A stretch of DNA of 36,297 bases from Microcoleus sp. FACHB-DQ6 (GCA_014695175.1 JACJNV010000126.1:1-36297), one strand, 5' to 3'. Numbered from the stretch's first letter, positions 1 to 8,960 are shown. The notes: a model not told the origin generated them from the sequence alone. Numbers and translations are program-made.

Positions 1-114
1 CTCAAGACCTTCTAAGGTAGCTATTTCTGCTGAATCTGTATTCCTGTAGAGGATTTGCGCTATCTCGTCAATACAGGCTGATAACCGTAATTGTTCTTCG
101 GGAGTTATGCTCAT
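1..114 (-). CDS. Partial CDS: N-terminus of a probable transposase (ISKra4-like)
   Basis: The reverse strand reads an open frame from an ATG at 114 off the left window edge, giving 38 residues that begin MSITPEEQLRLSACIDEIAQ. A good ribosome binding site (AGGGG about 7 nt upstream) supports the start. The short acidic helical opening with an 'IAQILYRNT' stretch resembles, from memory, the N-termini of ISKra4-family transposases common in cyanobacteria. This is a family resemblance only; no catalytic residue lies in the window. The gene points away from a truncated gene starting at about 147, which fits an insertion sequence whose end lies between 115 and 146. It could instead be an unrelated small gene. 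Confidence 0.4.
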   Translation of the reverse strand, partial: MSITPEEQLRLSACIDEIAQILYRNTDSAEIATLEGLE

Positions 115-146
115 TTTTTTCCCCTGATCTATTCTCTTTATTTTAG

Positions 147-851
147 CTGCAGGCAGTCTATTTGCAAAATCGGGATGCTCCCAGAGCTTATGCCATTGTT
201 AAGAATATATTATTCAAATCTTCCTTAACAGATGATAATATTCAGGCTTGTGGAAGAGCCGTTGATTACTTGAATGAACATTGGGAGAAAATAAATCAAG
301 ATTCACGCTCGCTGTATTTACTTCTTAAAGTTTGGTGGTTAAGTAAAGCCAAGGAGAACTTATTTACTGGAGAACGAAAAACTGTGTTATTCAGTCAAGA
401 AGATTGGAAAAGTTGCCTACAAATTGTAGAAACATTAATGAAGACAACAGAGTTTTATGAGAATCTATCTCTAACTTATTTGAAAGGCTTGGCAAACTTC
501 CATCTAGATCGAATTCAGACTTCTTTAGAAATATTCAGAGATCTTGAAAATGAGAGTTCATCAATAGGACGTAGACGAATTCTCCGTAGTTATCTTGCGA
601 GTGGTTCCGATGGAAACCCAAGAAAATTTACGGGAGAAGTCGCGTGGAGGCATGAAAAACCTTATGAACGTGGAGCTTTATATGTATCAGAATTGCAGCG
701 TAATCGCATTCCTTTTATTCCACAGCAATTTGGCAAGCCCGATATTCTTGTAGGTGAGTCTCCGGGTGAATTTCACATAGCTTTCAACTTTCTTGGTCCT
801 ATTGCAGATCCGATAACATATTACTCTCAACCATTGCAAAAAAAGAAATAA
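147..851 (+). pseudogene. 5'-truncated gene, helical-repeat protein of unknown function
   Basis: The frame is open from just after a TAG at 144 and contains no ATG until about 90 codons in; the only early start is a TTG at 162 with no ribosome binding site. The protein begins in the middle of what looks like a helical, TPR-like region (residues ~1-150) and ends with a probable beta-rich segment containing FTGEVAW, GALYVSELQR, IPFIPQQFG and FHIAFNFLGPIAD. I do not recognise the family with certainty. The abrupt start 33 bp from a probable transposase start suggests that the 5' part was lost or displaced by an insertion. It is followed 2 bp later by the next gene, so the two were probably one operon. 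No catalytic motif was seen. Confidence 0.5.
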
Positions 852-853
852 CT

Positions 854-1774
854 ATGAATTCATCCGAAGAGGTGCTGAAAGCTTCTCAAAAAATTTATGC
901 CTGTAAACAAGAAATCGATTCCATAGTTTCTCAAATTATTGAAGGCGATCAATTATTTGGTTCAATCAGTATTCAGTTTACTTTGGAGGGAATGTCTGAG
1001 TGCTGCTTTCAGCGAGTAATCTCTTGGTTATATACCTTATATTGGGAAGCCGGTAAAAAGTCTGATATTAAATTTTTAGTAGAGCTATTCGATACTTTTG
1101 ATCTAGACACCAGTAAAAATTTAAGTGCACATTTTTATCTTGTTCAATCGTTGCGTACTCTTCTTCAGCATAATGTTGCTAATAAAGACGCTCACAATAG
1201 TGGGCTTCAAAAAAAATGCTCAGAGTGGTTTGAATCTATTTCTGGACATCCTAAACCCGAGAATGATTATGATTGGGAAAAGTCTTTGATTAAGTTAGTA
1301 GATGAAGCCCAGAGGTTTCTAGAAGCGATTCTAAAGTGCATACAATCCATAGAACGCGATGAGTCAAAGGATGAAATTATTAAGCAGTGGAATATGCGCC
1401 GAAAACGCTACTTTTCACCTTGGGATTATGACAATTTGATTCGAGAAGTAATGGGTGATCTTGGTGTGACAAAAGATGTGGTAAGGCTTAGAAATAAATA
1501 TCAAAGTAAATGGAATGAGGTATTGAAAAATTCCTCAATCAATTCAGATTTTAGGTTTGAACTTAAAAAGCTTATTCTTAATACACTCTTAGACGAGCAA
1601 GAAATGTTAATGCCGTTAATACCGGATGACATTATATCAGAGTTTGGTATTGCAGCAGGATCGCCAGAGATATACAAGCTACTTAGAAAAGCTAAAAATA
1701 TTTATAGAATTGATTCAGAACTTACAAAAGAACAACTCTTGGCAAGATTGAGAGCAGATTTACGGACTGGGTGA
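854..1774 (+). CDS. Hypothetical protein, all-helical, 306 residues
   Basis: ATG start 2 bp after the stop of the preceding truncated gene, so probably co-transcribed with it. The sequence is predicted helical throughout, rich in Lys, Glu and Asp, without a signal peptide or membrane segment. Recognisable local stretches are SLRTLLQHN around residue 100 and a charged KQWNMRRKRYFSPWDYD stretch near residue 180, but I cannot assign a family. Composition is AT-rich (many AAA/ATT codons) compared with the housekeeping genes that follow, consistent with an accessory or horizontally acquired cassette. With its neighbour it may be part of a defence or conflict operon whose other genes lie left of the window; that is inference. 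If the upstream gene is broken, this one may have lost its native promoter. Confidence 0.6.
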   Translation: MNSSEEVLKASQKIYACKQEIDSIVSQIIEGDQLFGSISIQFTLEGMSECCFQRVISWLYTLYWEAGKKSDIKFLVELFDTFDLDTSKNLSAHFYLVQSLRTLLQHNVANKDAHNSGLQKKCSEWFESISGHPKPENDYDWEKSLIKLVDEAQRFLEAILKCIQSIERDESKDEIIKQWNMRRKRYFSPWDYDNLIREVMGDLGVTKDVVRLRNKYQSKWNEVLKNSSINSDFRFELKKLILNTLLDEQEMLMPLIPDDIISEFGIAAGSPEIYKLLRKAKNIYRIDSELTKEQLLARLRADLRTG

Positions 1775-1869
1775 CAACTCCGTCAAAAGCCCTACTTAGT
1801 TATGAAAAATAGACCAATCGAGTTACAAAAAAATGGAAAAATGGTGTAAAGTCCCACTTTTCCAAATTT

Positions 1870-2805
1870 TTATTTTTGTGCTGTTTCCTGCTGTTGTAAG
1901 TCTTGTTCTTGCATCTGCAATAACTCGGGAACTGTTACGAAACTGTACCCTTCCTTTCTCAATCGAGCAATAATCTCAGGTAAAGCTTTTACAGTTCTCG
2001 CTCGATTGCCGCCGCCGTCGTGCATCAGCACAATGCCGCCGGAATTTGCCTGCCTCATCACGTTGTCTATCAAAGATTCCGTAAGAGTGCGCCAATCAAA
2101 AGAATCAGCAGACCACATCACAACTGCATAATTTTTCTTTTGAGCGTAAGCTGCCAATCCATTGTTTAAAATGCCTCCTGGCGGGCGGAACATCGATGTT
2201 TGGATGCCGGTCAACTCCTCAATTAAGGATGAAGTGCGATCGATCTCGCGAGCAGCACCGTCTTCGTTATACTGAAGGTATTCATGGCTCCAAGTGTGAT
2301 TGCCGATCGCGTGACCGGCTGCTGCAACCTGTTTGCCAATGTCGGGAGAATTTTTCAGGTATTTTCCTACCCAGAAAAATGTAGCCTTAATATTATTTTC
2401 CTTGAGAATATCTAGGATTTGTGTAGTGGTTTTCGGCCAGGGGCCGTCGTCAAATGTCAGGGCGATCGCCTTGCGCTGGGGATTGAGTTTCCCATGACGA
2501 ATGGTTGTACCTTGAAACTGCGAAGGTACGGCTGATTGAAATCGGATTGCCTGCAATTGGGCTAGAGACTGTTGGGAAAATTCTACTCGATTGGCGATCG
2601 CCTCGGAGAACTTATTAATATTGGACATCGGCTGTTGTTCTTGGGACTGGGATACAGCCAAGACTTGCGCCTGAATCGGTTGCAAGGGCTGATTTGCCCG
2701 GAAGTTAATTGGCCATGTCACACCCAGCAAAAAACTTCCTGTTGCTGCCATCAAAGCAACGATTAAAGTTTTTCGCCGCCTCCACAGCAGTTTCAATTTT
2801 GTCAC
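1870..2805 (-). CDS. Polysaccharide deacetylase (NodB domain, CE4), membrane-anchored or secreted
   Basis: A 311-residue protein with a basic N-terminus and one hydrophobic segment (about residues 13-30), then a linker, then a NodB-type deacetylase domain from ~112. The CE4 motifs are all visible: TFDDGP (catalytic and metal Asp119/Asp120), HTWSH (metal His170/His174), RPPGG (Arg207), the DSFDW segment and LMHDG (His262). Family knowledge: such enzymes remove N-acetyl groups from peptidoglycan, chitin-like or exopolysaccharide GlcNAc, outside the cytoplasmic membrane. The exact substrate cannot be read from sequence. It stands alone, convergent with the accessory gene to its left, with about 500 bp of repeat-bearing spacer upstream. 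Confidence 0.9.
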   Translation of the reverse strand: MTKLKLLWRRRKTLIVALMAATGSFLLGVTWPINFRANQPLQPIQAQVLAVSQSQEQQPMSNINKFSEAIANRVEFSQQSLAQLQAIRFQSAVPSQFQGTTIRHGKLNPQRKAIALTFDDGPWPKTTTQILDILKENNIKATFFWVGKYLKNSPDIGKQVAAAGHAIGNHTWSHEYLQYNEDGAAREIDRTSSLIEELTGIQTSMFRPPGGILNNGLAAYAQKKNYAVVMWSADSFDWRTLTESLIDNVMRQANSGGIVLMHDGGGNRARTVKALPEIIARLRKEGYSFVTVPELLQMQEQDLQQQETAQK

Positions 2806-3108
2806 GTCCTTCTCTCCTTCACACCTTGCACAGTTAATTTGAGATTTTATGTTGATATCAAGTTAATCCACTTAAGAGAATAATCTTAAATTGGACTGTT
2901 CCTAAAAATGCTACTGGAAATAACCGATCGCGGGGAAGTCCATCCGGATAAAAAAATTTAAGATTTGTGTGCCAGAAATCCCCTAACCCATAAAAACGTG
3001 GGATGGTTGAACTTTTTCCCCAGCCAGGGGGACGGCGCTCAAGTCGGATTCATGGCAGGATATTCTTCGGGACTCAGCCCGCATCAGCCCGCGTCCCTAC
3101 CTGACACT

Positions 3109-3260
3109 GCAAGATGTGAGTTTAACCTGAGATGTTGCAGTATTGTTAATAAGCCTTTCAAGGGCGGGTTAGAAGATTCCACCCCACAAGAAAATTTAGT
3201 CTTTGTGGGATAGACGGGAAAGCCTATTAAGCCAGAATGGCGCAAGATGTGAGTTTAACC
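3109..3260. repeat. Dispersed palindromic repeat, copy 1, inside the 2806-3303 spacer
   Basis: The 500-bp spacer between the deacetylase and panC-cmk has no convincing gene. It holds an exact 19-bp direct repeat, GCAAGATGTGAGTTTAACC, at 3109-3127 and 3242-3260. Between the two lies a hairpin (CCCACAA at 3183-3189, TTGTGGG at 3203-3209) and an AAAGCCTATTAAGCCAGAATGG block. The hairpin and block recur, diverged, at 4958-5025 (reverse orientation) and 29544-29672, so this is a mobile or amplified intergenic repeat family. An open frame at 2965-3213 crosses it but is not protein-like. Confidence 0.7.
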
Positions 3261-3303
3261 GGATTTGATATGAGGGCGATCGCGCGCCCCCAGGCTCGTA
3301 AAA

Positions 3304-4893
3304 TTAACTTTTAGGGCCGATTCTCTCTTTGTACAAGCCGACAATCCGATCGATAACTTCAGCAACAGTCAGATTGTCTGTTTGAATTTCCACAGCATCG
3401 GCCGCTTTACGCAAAGGTGCAACCTCGCGGGTGCTGTCCTTTTCGTCCCGTAGGGCGATGTCTTGTTCCAATTGGGCCAAGCTAATATTAGCCCGATCGC
3501 TATCTTTAAGTTCTAACAGCCGCCTGCGCGATCGCTCTTGTACCGAAGCCGTCAAAAAAATCTTCAGTTCCGCATCGGGAAACACGTTAGTGCCGATATC
3601 GCGGCCTTCTGCTATAATTCCGCCTTTTGTGCCGCAGCGCCGCTGTTCCTCCACCAGAAACTGCCGCACGGCGGGAATTGCCGCCATTTCCGAGACGCGG
3701 GATGTCACTTCCAAACTGCGAATTGCCTCGGTTACCTCTTCGCCGTTAATCTTCAACATCTTTGATGCGGGATCGAGGTTGTATTCCAAATAACTGGAAC
3801 TGATTAATTCGGCGATCGCGCATTCGTCGGAAATCGGCGTGTCTGTTTTCAATGCCAGCCAAGTCAGCGCCCGATACATCGCGCCGGTATCCAGATAAAA
3901 CAAGTTCAAAGCTGTTGCTGCAAGGCGAGTTACGGTAGATTTGCCTGCTCCCGCCGGGCCGTCGATCGCCACAATGGGCCGACGATTCCTGAGAATTATA
4001 TTGTCAATCAAACGAGTAGAGCCAACTCTGGCGGCCACGGCTAAAAGTCCCGCTGTTTCCACAAATTGCAAGGGCGTTAAAGTGTTGGGATCGACGAGTT
4101 CGGCGTATTCGAGATCGACTGCGGGTTCTTCAGCGACTGCTGCGTGGGCTGCTGCGAGTGCGGCTGCTGCGGTGCGATCCCCTGAAGAAAAAGTTTCCCA
4201 GGCTTGTTGCAGCGCGCGGTAGAGTACGGAGGCTTGCTGTTTTTGCTCTACTGTTAAATACAGATTGCGAGAACTCATTGCCAGTCCCGACTCTTCGCGG
4301 ACGATCGGACAAGCGACAATCTCTACAGGCAAGTTAAAATCAAAGACCAACTTCCGAATAATTGCTAGCTGCTGGGCGTCTTTTTGACCGAAATAAGCTT
4401 TTGTCGGCTGCACCAAACTCAAAAGTTTAGTAACAATTGCCGCGACGCCCTGAAAATGACCGGGCCTTGCTTTGCCGCACAAAACCGATGTCATCGCCGG
4501 TGGTGGCACTACTTGAGTTAAGGATGAAAGGTGAATCTCTATCTGTTTTTGGGCGGTTTGCTCTGTTTCTGCGCCGACTGCTTGGTTGCCGAACATTTCG
4601 GTTGCTGAGGGAGCAAATATGGCATCAACCCCAGCTTGTTCGCACAACAGCCGATCTTGCTCGAAATTCCGAGGATAATCTTGAAAATCTTCTGTCGGCC
4701 CAAATTGCAGCGGGTTGACAAAAATGCTGACCAGGGCGATCGCATTTTCTTGCCTTGCCCGCTGGATCAAGCTCAGATGTCCTGCGTGCAAAGCTCCCAT
4801 CGTCGGCACCAAACCGACTGTCAAATGAGGTGCAGCAGACTTTTGTAAATTTAAGTAGCAGCGAAGTGCTGCAATGGTAGTAAACAGGCGCAC
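3304..4893 (-). CDS. panC/cmk: Bifunctional pantoate--beta-alanine ligase / cytidylate kinase
   Basis: A fusion protein typical of cyanobacteria. The N-terminal half is pantothenate synthetase (pantoate + beta-alanine + ATP to pantothenate), with VPTMGALHAGHLSLIQRA (HIGH-like nucleotide site), FVNPLQFGP, FGQKDAQQL and SGLAMSSRNLYL. The C-terminal half, from about residue 305, is CMP kinase with the P-loop GPAGAGKST, the DTGAMYRA segment and AEGRDIGTNVFPDA. The frame extends upstream to 5004, but I place the start at the GTG at 4893: it is preceded by AGGAG with 8-nt spacing and gives the usual VRLFTTIAALRCYL opening. The upstream extension runs into a palindromic repeat (4958-5025), so codons there are unlikely to be native. 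About 529 residues. Cytosolic; links CoA precursor and pyrimidine nucleotide metabolism on one polypeptide. Confidence 0.95.
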   Translation of the reverse strand: MRLFTTIAALRCYLNLQKSAAPHLTVGLVPTMGALHAGHLSLIQRARQENAIALVSIFVNPLQFGPTEDFQDYPRNFEQDRLLCEQAGVDAIFAPSATEMFGNQAVGAETEQTAQKQIEIHLSSLTQVVPPPAMTSVLCGKARPGHFQGVAAIVTKLLSLVQPTKAYFGQKDAQQLAIIRKLVFDFNLPVEIVACPIVREESGLAMSSRNLYLTVEQKQQASVLYRALQQAWETFSSGDRTAAAALAAAHAAVAEEPAVDLEYAELVDPNTLTPLQFVETAGLLAVAARVGSTRLIDNIILRNRRPIVAIDGPAGAGKSTVTRLAATALNLFYLDTGAMYRALTWLALKTDTPISDECAIAELISSSYLEYNLDPASKMLKINGEEVTEAIRSLEVTSRVSEMAAIPAVRQFLVEEQRRCGTKGGIIAEGRDIGTNVFPDAELKIFLTASVQERSRRRLLELKDSDRANISLAQLEQDIALRDEKDSTREVAPLRKAADAVEIQTDNLTVAEVIDRIVGLYKERIGPKS

Positions 4894-4957
4894 CGGTAGA
4901 ATCTCCTGAAGGCATTCTGCAGAAGGCAGAATTTGTTTGTCGGAATTTGTTCGACTT

Positions 4958-5025
4958 GACATCTTCCACCATCCTGCCTTAACAGGCTTTCGGGCCTCTT
5001 CCACAAAGATATGGTGGAAGATGTC
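4958..5025. repeat. Palindromic repeat, copy 2, in the panC-cmk 5' region
   Basis: A perfect 15-bp inverted repeat, GACATCTTCCACCAT at 4958-4972 and ATGGTGGAAGATGTC at 5011-5025, encloses 38 bp. On the reverse strand the interior reads TTTGTGGAAGAGGCCCGAAAGC followed by CTGTTAAGGCAGGATGG, clearly related to the block in the 3109-3260 repeat and, less closely, to 29544-29672. It lies 65 bp upstream of the chosen panC-cmk start, so it sits in that gene's leader and could influence its transcription or translation. Confidence 0.75.
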
Positions 5026-5090
5026 AGTTTTATTCTACTTTCTGCTTTCTAAAGTTCGGATAACTTTTGTATTCTGCCTTACAGTACCGT

Positions 5091-6167
5091 TCAGCGTTCA
5101 ACTGTTGTTTGCTGCTGCGGTTCGATCACTTCGATTTCGACTCTCGCAACGCCACTGCTCATCATTCCCAGCACGCTGGCGGCGCCGGCGGACAAGTCAA
5201 TGACCCGATCGCCCACATAGGGGCCGCGGTCATTAATGCGGACGACTACGGTGCGGCCGTTGTCGAGATTTCTCACCATGACTCTAGTTCCAAAAGGCAA
5301 GTGGCGGTGCGCTGCGGTCAAATCATTTTGGTTGAAACGCTCGCCGCTGGCGCTGAGGTTGCCGTCAAATCCCGGGCCGTACCAGGAAGCCCAGCCGCTG
5401 AGGCGCACTTGAACTGGGCCCATAGACAGCACGGGGGGTTCTGATTGGGGTTTGCCTGCGACTTTTTCCAGGGGTGGGGCGTTGCCCAGAAGCCGGCGGA
5501 GGCGATTGGTTGCTTGCAGGGCGTCTCGGCTAAAGTCGGTGGTGCTGTCGGGGAGGATTGTTTCGGCGTTGATGTTTACCAAGTCCTCGCCGTTTGCCTG
5601 GATAATGTAGCGATCGCCTTTTTCCCACTTAACGGTAATGCTGTTGGGATCGATGTTGTTGCGGGCTAGCTGATTGAGTCTTGCTGCTAAGGTTGATGCC
5701 CGCCAAACTGAATCGGGTTCTTGGTTGCGGTCGTTGCTGGCAATGTTTCCGACTTTGGGATTTTCTCTGGCGCCCGCTACTTTTGACCGACTGCTAGCAC
5801 CGGCTTGGCTGTTGCCAGTTTCTCCCATTTTCGTGTTTGTTTCCGGATTGGCGTTCAGAAAGGTGATGACTGGAATGTTTCGCACGTAGACTGTCGCTGC
5901 TTGTCGCCCGTCTAACTCGTGGGGCTGGATTTTGGCGATCGAGTCTCGGGCAATTTCAGCTCTTGCTTGATACTGATACTGTCCGACTTTTTGCGCTTCG
6001 ACCCGACTCGCGTTTAACTGCCGGGACGGTTGGGTGGCAATTACTTGCTCGGAAACCGGAGAGTTTTGGTTGTCGGCACCTGTTGCTTGTGCGTGACAAG
6101 AGGATGCCGTTCCTACCACAGGAACTAACAGGACAGCGAGTAGACCACCAACAAATTTTTCCTTCAT
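5091..6167 (-). CDS. rlpA: RlpA-family septal ring lytic transglycosylase-like protein
   Basis: The C-terminal ~100 residues form the double-psi beta-barrel of RlpA: GWASWYGPGFDGNLSASGE, FNQNDLTAAHRHLPFGTRV, VRNLDNGRTVVVRINDRGP and DRVIDLSAGAA. The N-terminus, from the ATG at 6167, is a signal peptide (MKEKFVGGLLAVLLVPVVG, with cleavage probably after the CHAQA region), so the protein is exported. The frame extends to a TTG at 6236 and has another ATG at 6191; neither has a clear ribosome binding site. The ~200-residue middle region is low-complexity and unassigned. Family knowledge: RlpA binds or cleaves peptidoglycan lacking stem peptides and acts in cell wall remodelling. The catalytic Asp/His context appears present. 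Single gene, divergent from purM. Confidence 0.85.
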   Translation of the reverse strand: MKEKFVGGLLAVLLVPVVGTASSCHAQATGADNQNSPVSEQVIATQPSRQLNASRVEAQKVGQYQYQARAEIARDSIAKIQPHELDGRQAATVYVRNIPVITFLNANPETNTKMGETGNSQAGASSRSKVAGARENPKVGNIASNDRNQEPDSVWRASTLAARLNQLARNNIDPNSITVKWEKGDRYIIQANGEDLVNINAETILPDSTTDFSRDALQATNRLRRLLGNAPPLEKVAGKPQSEPPVLSMGPVQVRLSGWASWYGPGFDGNLSASGERFNQNDLTAAHRHLPFGTRVMVRNLDNGRTVVVRINDRGPYVGDRVIDLSAGAASVLGMMSSGVARVEIEVIEPQQQTTVER

Positions 6168-6236
6168 ACGTCCATTTTTGTGAATAGCCATTGCCAACCG
6201 AGATTGGAGGATTGGCCATTTGGCGGCGGGCGTCAA

Positions 6237-6659
6237 GGATTTCTCTCTTGCCCTTCGCCATTCCCCCGTGAGTCAAAGCAAAGTATCGGGGTGCGTTTTT
6301 GCTTTCATGCTTCCGCCCCAAAAAAAATTGGCGGAAACTTCCCTGACACTTGACAACTCGTGCTCGATCCGCAATTTGTGTTTTGTTCACGAACTGCAAC
6401 AGACTACCACAAACTTTTGCGGTTGGGGATCGCTGCGATCGCGATTTTCACCAAATATTCATCAAATTTTCTCCAAACCCTCTATCATAAAATCCTTTAG
6501 TTACAGTGCTTACAGCCGTTTCAGTTATTCCCGAAAAATTTACAAAAATTTACAAAAATTTAGTGTCTGTTGTGGGCTGCCGAATAGCTAGTGTGAAAAA
6601 AGCTGTTTGTCAACTGTTATGGCCATAAACTAAAAATTAGAAATCGATTTGGCGGACTT
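6237..6659. other. Spacer between rlpA and purM
   Basis: No gene is supported here; the open frame at 6220-6591 has no protein-like composition. The spacer is AT-rich and holds a short tandem TTTACAAAAA repeat at about 6538-6561. It must carry the divergent promoters of rlpA and purM, but no unambiguous -35/-10 pair was picked out. Confidence 0.5.
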
Positions 6660-7688
6660 ATGGATTATCGAGAAGCAGGTGTGGATGTTGAAGCGGGCAG
6701 AGCTTTTGTCTCGCGCATCGGGAGTATGGTCAAGAGCACGCACAGATCGGGAGTTTTGGGCGGATTCGGCGGGTTTAGCGGGTTTTTCAGCGTTCCTGAG
6801 GGTTTAAAAGAGCCGATTATGGTTTCGGGTACTGACGGCGTTGGGACTAAGTTGAAATTGGCCCACAATCTCGATCGGCACGACACGGTAGGTATCGACT
6901 TGGTGGCGATGTGCGTCAACGACGTGCTGACATCCGGGGCCGAACCCCTCTTTTTTCTCGATTATTTAGCGACGGGAAAGTTAAATCCCGAACAATTAGC
7001 TGCGGTGGTGGCCGGGATTGCTGACGGTTGCAAGCAAGCGGGCTGTGCTTTGTTGGGCGGGGAAACGGCAGAAATGCCCGGTTTTTACCAACCGGGAGAG
7101 TACGATTTAGCTGGTTTTTGCGTGGGAATTGTCGAAAAGAGCAAATTGTTGGACGGTTCGCAGGTACGGGTAGGAGATGTGGCTGTGGGGCTGGCGAGTT
7201 CGGGCGTACACAGCAACGGTTTTAGTTTGGTGAGAAAAATTGCGGGCGATGGAGGTTTTGACTGGAATTCCCAACCCGAAAAGTTAGGTGGCAAAAGTTT
7301 AGGAGAAGTGCTGCTAACTCCGACTACAATTTATGTTAAACCAGTCCTCGAAGCAATTAAGAGTGGTTTAGATATTCACGGCATGGCTCACATTACGGGC
7401 GGCGGTTTGCCGGAAAATTTGCCCCGCTGTTTGGGCGCAAATCAATCTGTGAAAATTGACAGCAATAGCTGGCCAAATTTGCCAATTTTCCAGTGGATTG
7501 CTGAAGCTGGCCAAGTTGCCACAGCAGATATGTTCAATACCTTTAATATGGGGATTGGGTTTGTGCTGTTGCTCGATCGCACAGAAGTCGATCGGGCTGT
7601 TAAATGGTTTGAATCTCAGGGAATTGGTGCTTGGGCGATCGGGGAAGTGATTGAGGGGAAAGGAGAATTGATCGTGGATAACGGTTAA
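6660..7688 (+). CDS. purM: Phosphoribosylformylglycinamidine cyclo-ligase (AIR synthetase)
   Basis: A 342-residue PurM, the expected length, converting FGAM to AIR with ATP in the fifth step of purine synthesis. It opens [20 protein letters not shown] and carries the family hallmarks [61 protein letters not shown] and [13 protein letters not shown]. Cytosolic homodimer in the AIRS family. It is a single gene here with a hairpin 15 bp after its stop. The start is the ATG at 6660, the first in frame and matching the family N-terminus. Confidence 0.97.
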   Translation: MDYREAGVDVEAGRAFVSRIGSMVKSTHRSGVLGGFGGFSGFFSVPEGLKEPIMVSGTDGVGTKLKLAHNLDRHDTVGIDLVAMCVNDVLTSGAEPLFFLDYLATGKLNPEQLAAVVAGIADGCKQAGCALLGGETAEMPGFYQPGEYDLAGFCVGIVEKSKLLDGSQVRVGDVAVGLASSGVHSNGFSLVRKIAGDGGFDWNSQPEKLGGKSLGEVLLTPTTIYVKPVLEAIKSGLDIHGMAHITGGGLPENLPRCLGANQSVKIDSNSWPNLPIFQWIAEAGQVATADMFNTFNMGIGFVLLLDRTEVDRAVKWFESQGIGAWAIGEVIEGKGELIVDNG

Positions 7689-7702
7689 TGGGTAATTAGT
7701 AA

Positions 7703-7732
7703 GAAGCAATCGCAGGGGCTGAAGATTGCTTC
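7703..7732 (+). terminator. Probable terminator of purM
   Basis: A perfect 9-bp stem, GAAGCAATC (7703-7711) and GATTGCTTC (7724-7732), with a 12-nt loop, starts 15 nt after the purM stop. The following GCTTTGCTTTG is T-rich but not a clean T run, so termination may be partial. Confidence 0.5.
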
Positions 7733-8104
7733 GCTTTGCTTTGTGCAATAACAGACAATCTCAATCTGCCTTCATCTGTGTATATTATCTGCGGTTAAAT
7801 TTATACTTTTGTAAGTAACCGCAGAGGAGACAGAGGAAGAAAGAGAAAAAGGAATTCACAACAGATGACTTGTTGCTACAATTTTAAATGAAATTGAAAT
7901 TAGCTATTGTGCTTTTAAATACGATATAATTAAAAATTATTTCCGTTAATTAGTGTAAAATTTTACGCCGAACGTTTAAATTAATTGAAGAGCTATACTA
8001 TTTATTAGATCGACTCTGAAATGAAGGATAGTTAATTGTTTAAGTAACCAAATATTAAAAACCAAGGTAAGTTTTGTATCACAGTTTAAATAAAAAACAT
8101 CTTA
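7733..8104. other. Spacer after purM with a small inverted repeat
   Basis: AT-rich, no gene seen. It holds a perfect 10-bp inverted repeat, TCTGCGGTTA at 7788-7797 and TAACCGCAGA at 7816-7825. The left arm belongs to a 'CTGTGT...ATCTGCGGTTAA' sequence resembling the interior of the 10721-10813 element, so it is probably a fragment of a dispersed repeat. Confidence 0.5.
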
Positions 8105-8890
8105 TTAGGCTTGTACGTGACTCAAAAGTTCCAAAAACTCTTGCACAACTAGATCCGGCTGTTCGCTGCATCGGGTAGCGTCGTAATGTTTGACAAGAAA
8201 GATGCCAGAATCTATGAAAAGCTGGCACATTTCATATTCTGTTGCGTTTGGATGGGATGATCCACTGTCAATTTTCAGCATCCCTAACTTGTTTTGGTGA
8301 AATATCAGAAAGTCAGCTTCTAGATTCTGTCTACCTTCCGGTGTTGTGAGTCGGAGTTGGGAGTTGGGGATGAAGAGAGTGGAAGTGCGATCGAGGGTTT
8401 CGGCAATTTTCACTTGTGCGTCGGAGTGAAGGCGAAAACCATTCCAGTCCATTTCGTTTTCTGAGCCAGATAATTCAGTTTCACTGTCAGCATTTATTGT
8501 TTTATCCAAATCAGCTTGACCATAATCAGCTTCATTTAAGTTTGCGAATAATCTAGCTCCACTTAAGTTGGCTCCGCTGAGATTAGCACCGCTGAGGTTA
8601 ACTTCTATTGTCAGATTTCGCTGTAAGTTCACTTGACTCCGCCGTAAGTATCGCTTTAATACAGATTTAAGATTATCTTTTTTGACTTTTTCTTCTAGTG
8701 CTTTTGAAAGTAGTTTCCATAGTTTAGCACCAGCATCTTTGATATAATCATATTCATAGCCTGCGCTTTTAGCAATTTCTATATAAGACCGCCCTTCCCA
8801 GGATTGACGAAACACTATATCTTGAACTTTGTTGAGGCGATCGTAGTTGAGGGCTGTTTCTGCGATCGTTATGGCTTCGTCAACGGTCAT
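8105..8890 (-). CDS. vMAP-N-like domain / pentapeptide repeat / nuclease-like domain protein
   Basis: A 261-residue three-part protein. Residues 1-85 (MTVDEAITIAETALNYDRLN, then FRQSWEGRSYIEIAKSAGY and AKLWKLLSKALEEKV) match the helical N-terminal domain often fused to NB-ARC/STAND or pentapeptide proteins in cyanobacteria (vWA-MoxR-associated N-domain; from memory). Residues ~97-130 are pentapeptide repeats (LSGAN, LSGAR, ADYGQADL). Residues ~150-258 look like a PD-(D/E)XK-type nuclease fold (EADFLIF, LGMLKIDSG, KHYDATRCSEQPDLVVQEFL). In relatives I recall, the central strand reads EVDG; here it reads KIDSG, so a key acidic residue (position 206) may be lost. Divergent from two small accessory genes; probably a regulatory or conflict-system component. 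Confidence 0.65.
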   Translation of the reverse strand: MTVDEAITIAETALNYDRLNKVQDIVFRQSWEGRSYIEIAKSAGYEYDYIKDAGAKLWKLLSKALEEKVKKDNLKSVLKRYLRRSQVNLQRNLTIEVNLSGANLSGANLSGARLFANLNEADYGQADLDKTINADSETELSGSENEMDWNGFRLHSDAQVKIAETLDRTSTLFIPNSQLRLTTPEGRQNLEADFLIFHQNKLGMLKIDSGSSHPNATEYEMCQLFIDSGIFLVKHYDATRCSEQPDLVVQEFLELLSHVQA

Positions 8891-8960
8891 GTGTCAAAGT
8901 CCATTACTAGCGGAGCGTTAAGGTAGGCTTAGTATAGATTGTACCGCAACAGACGCTTAA

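Noticed and set aside
2965-3213. 82-codon open frame in the spacer before panC-cmk
   Set aside because: It crosses the dispersed repeat and has no ribosome binding site or protein-like composition.
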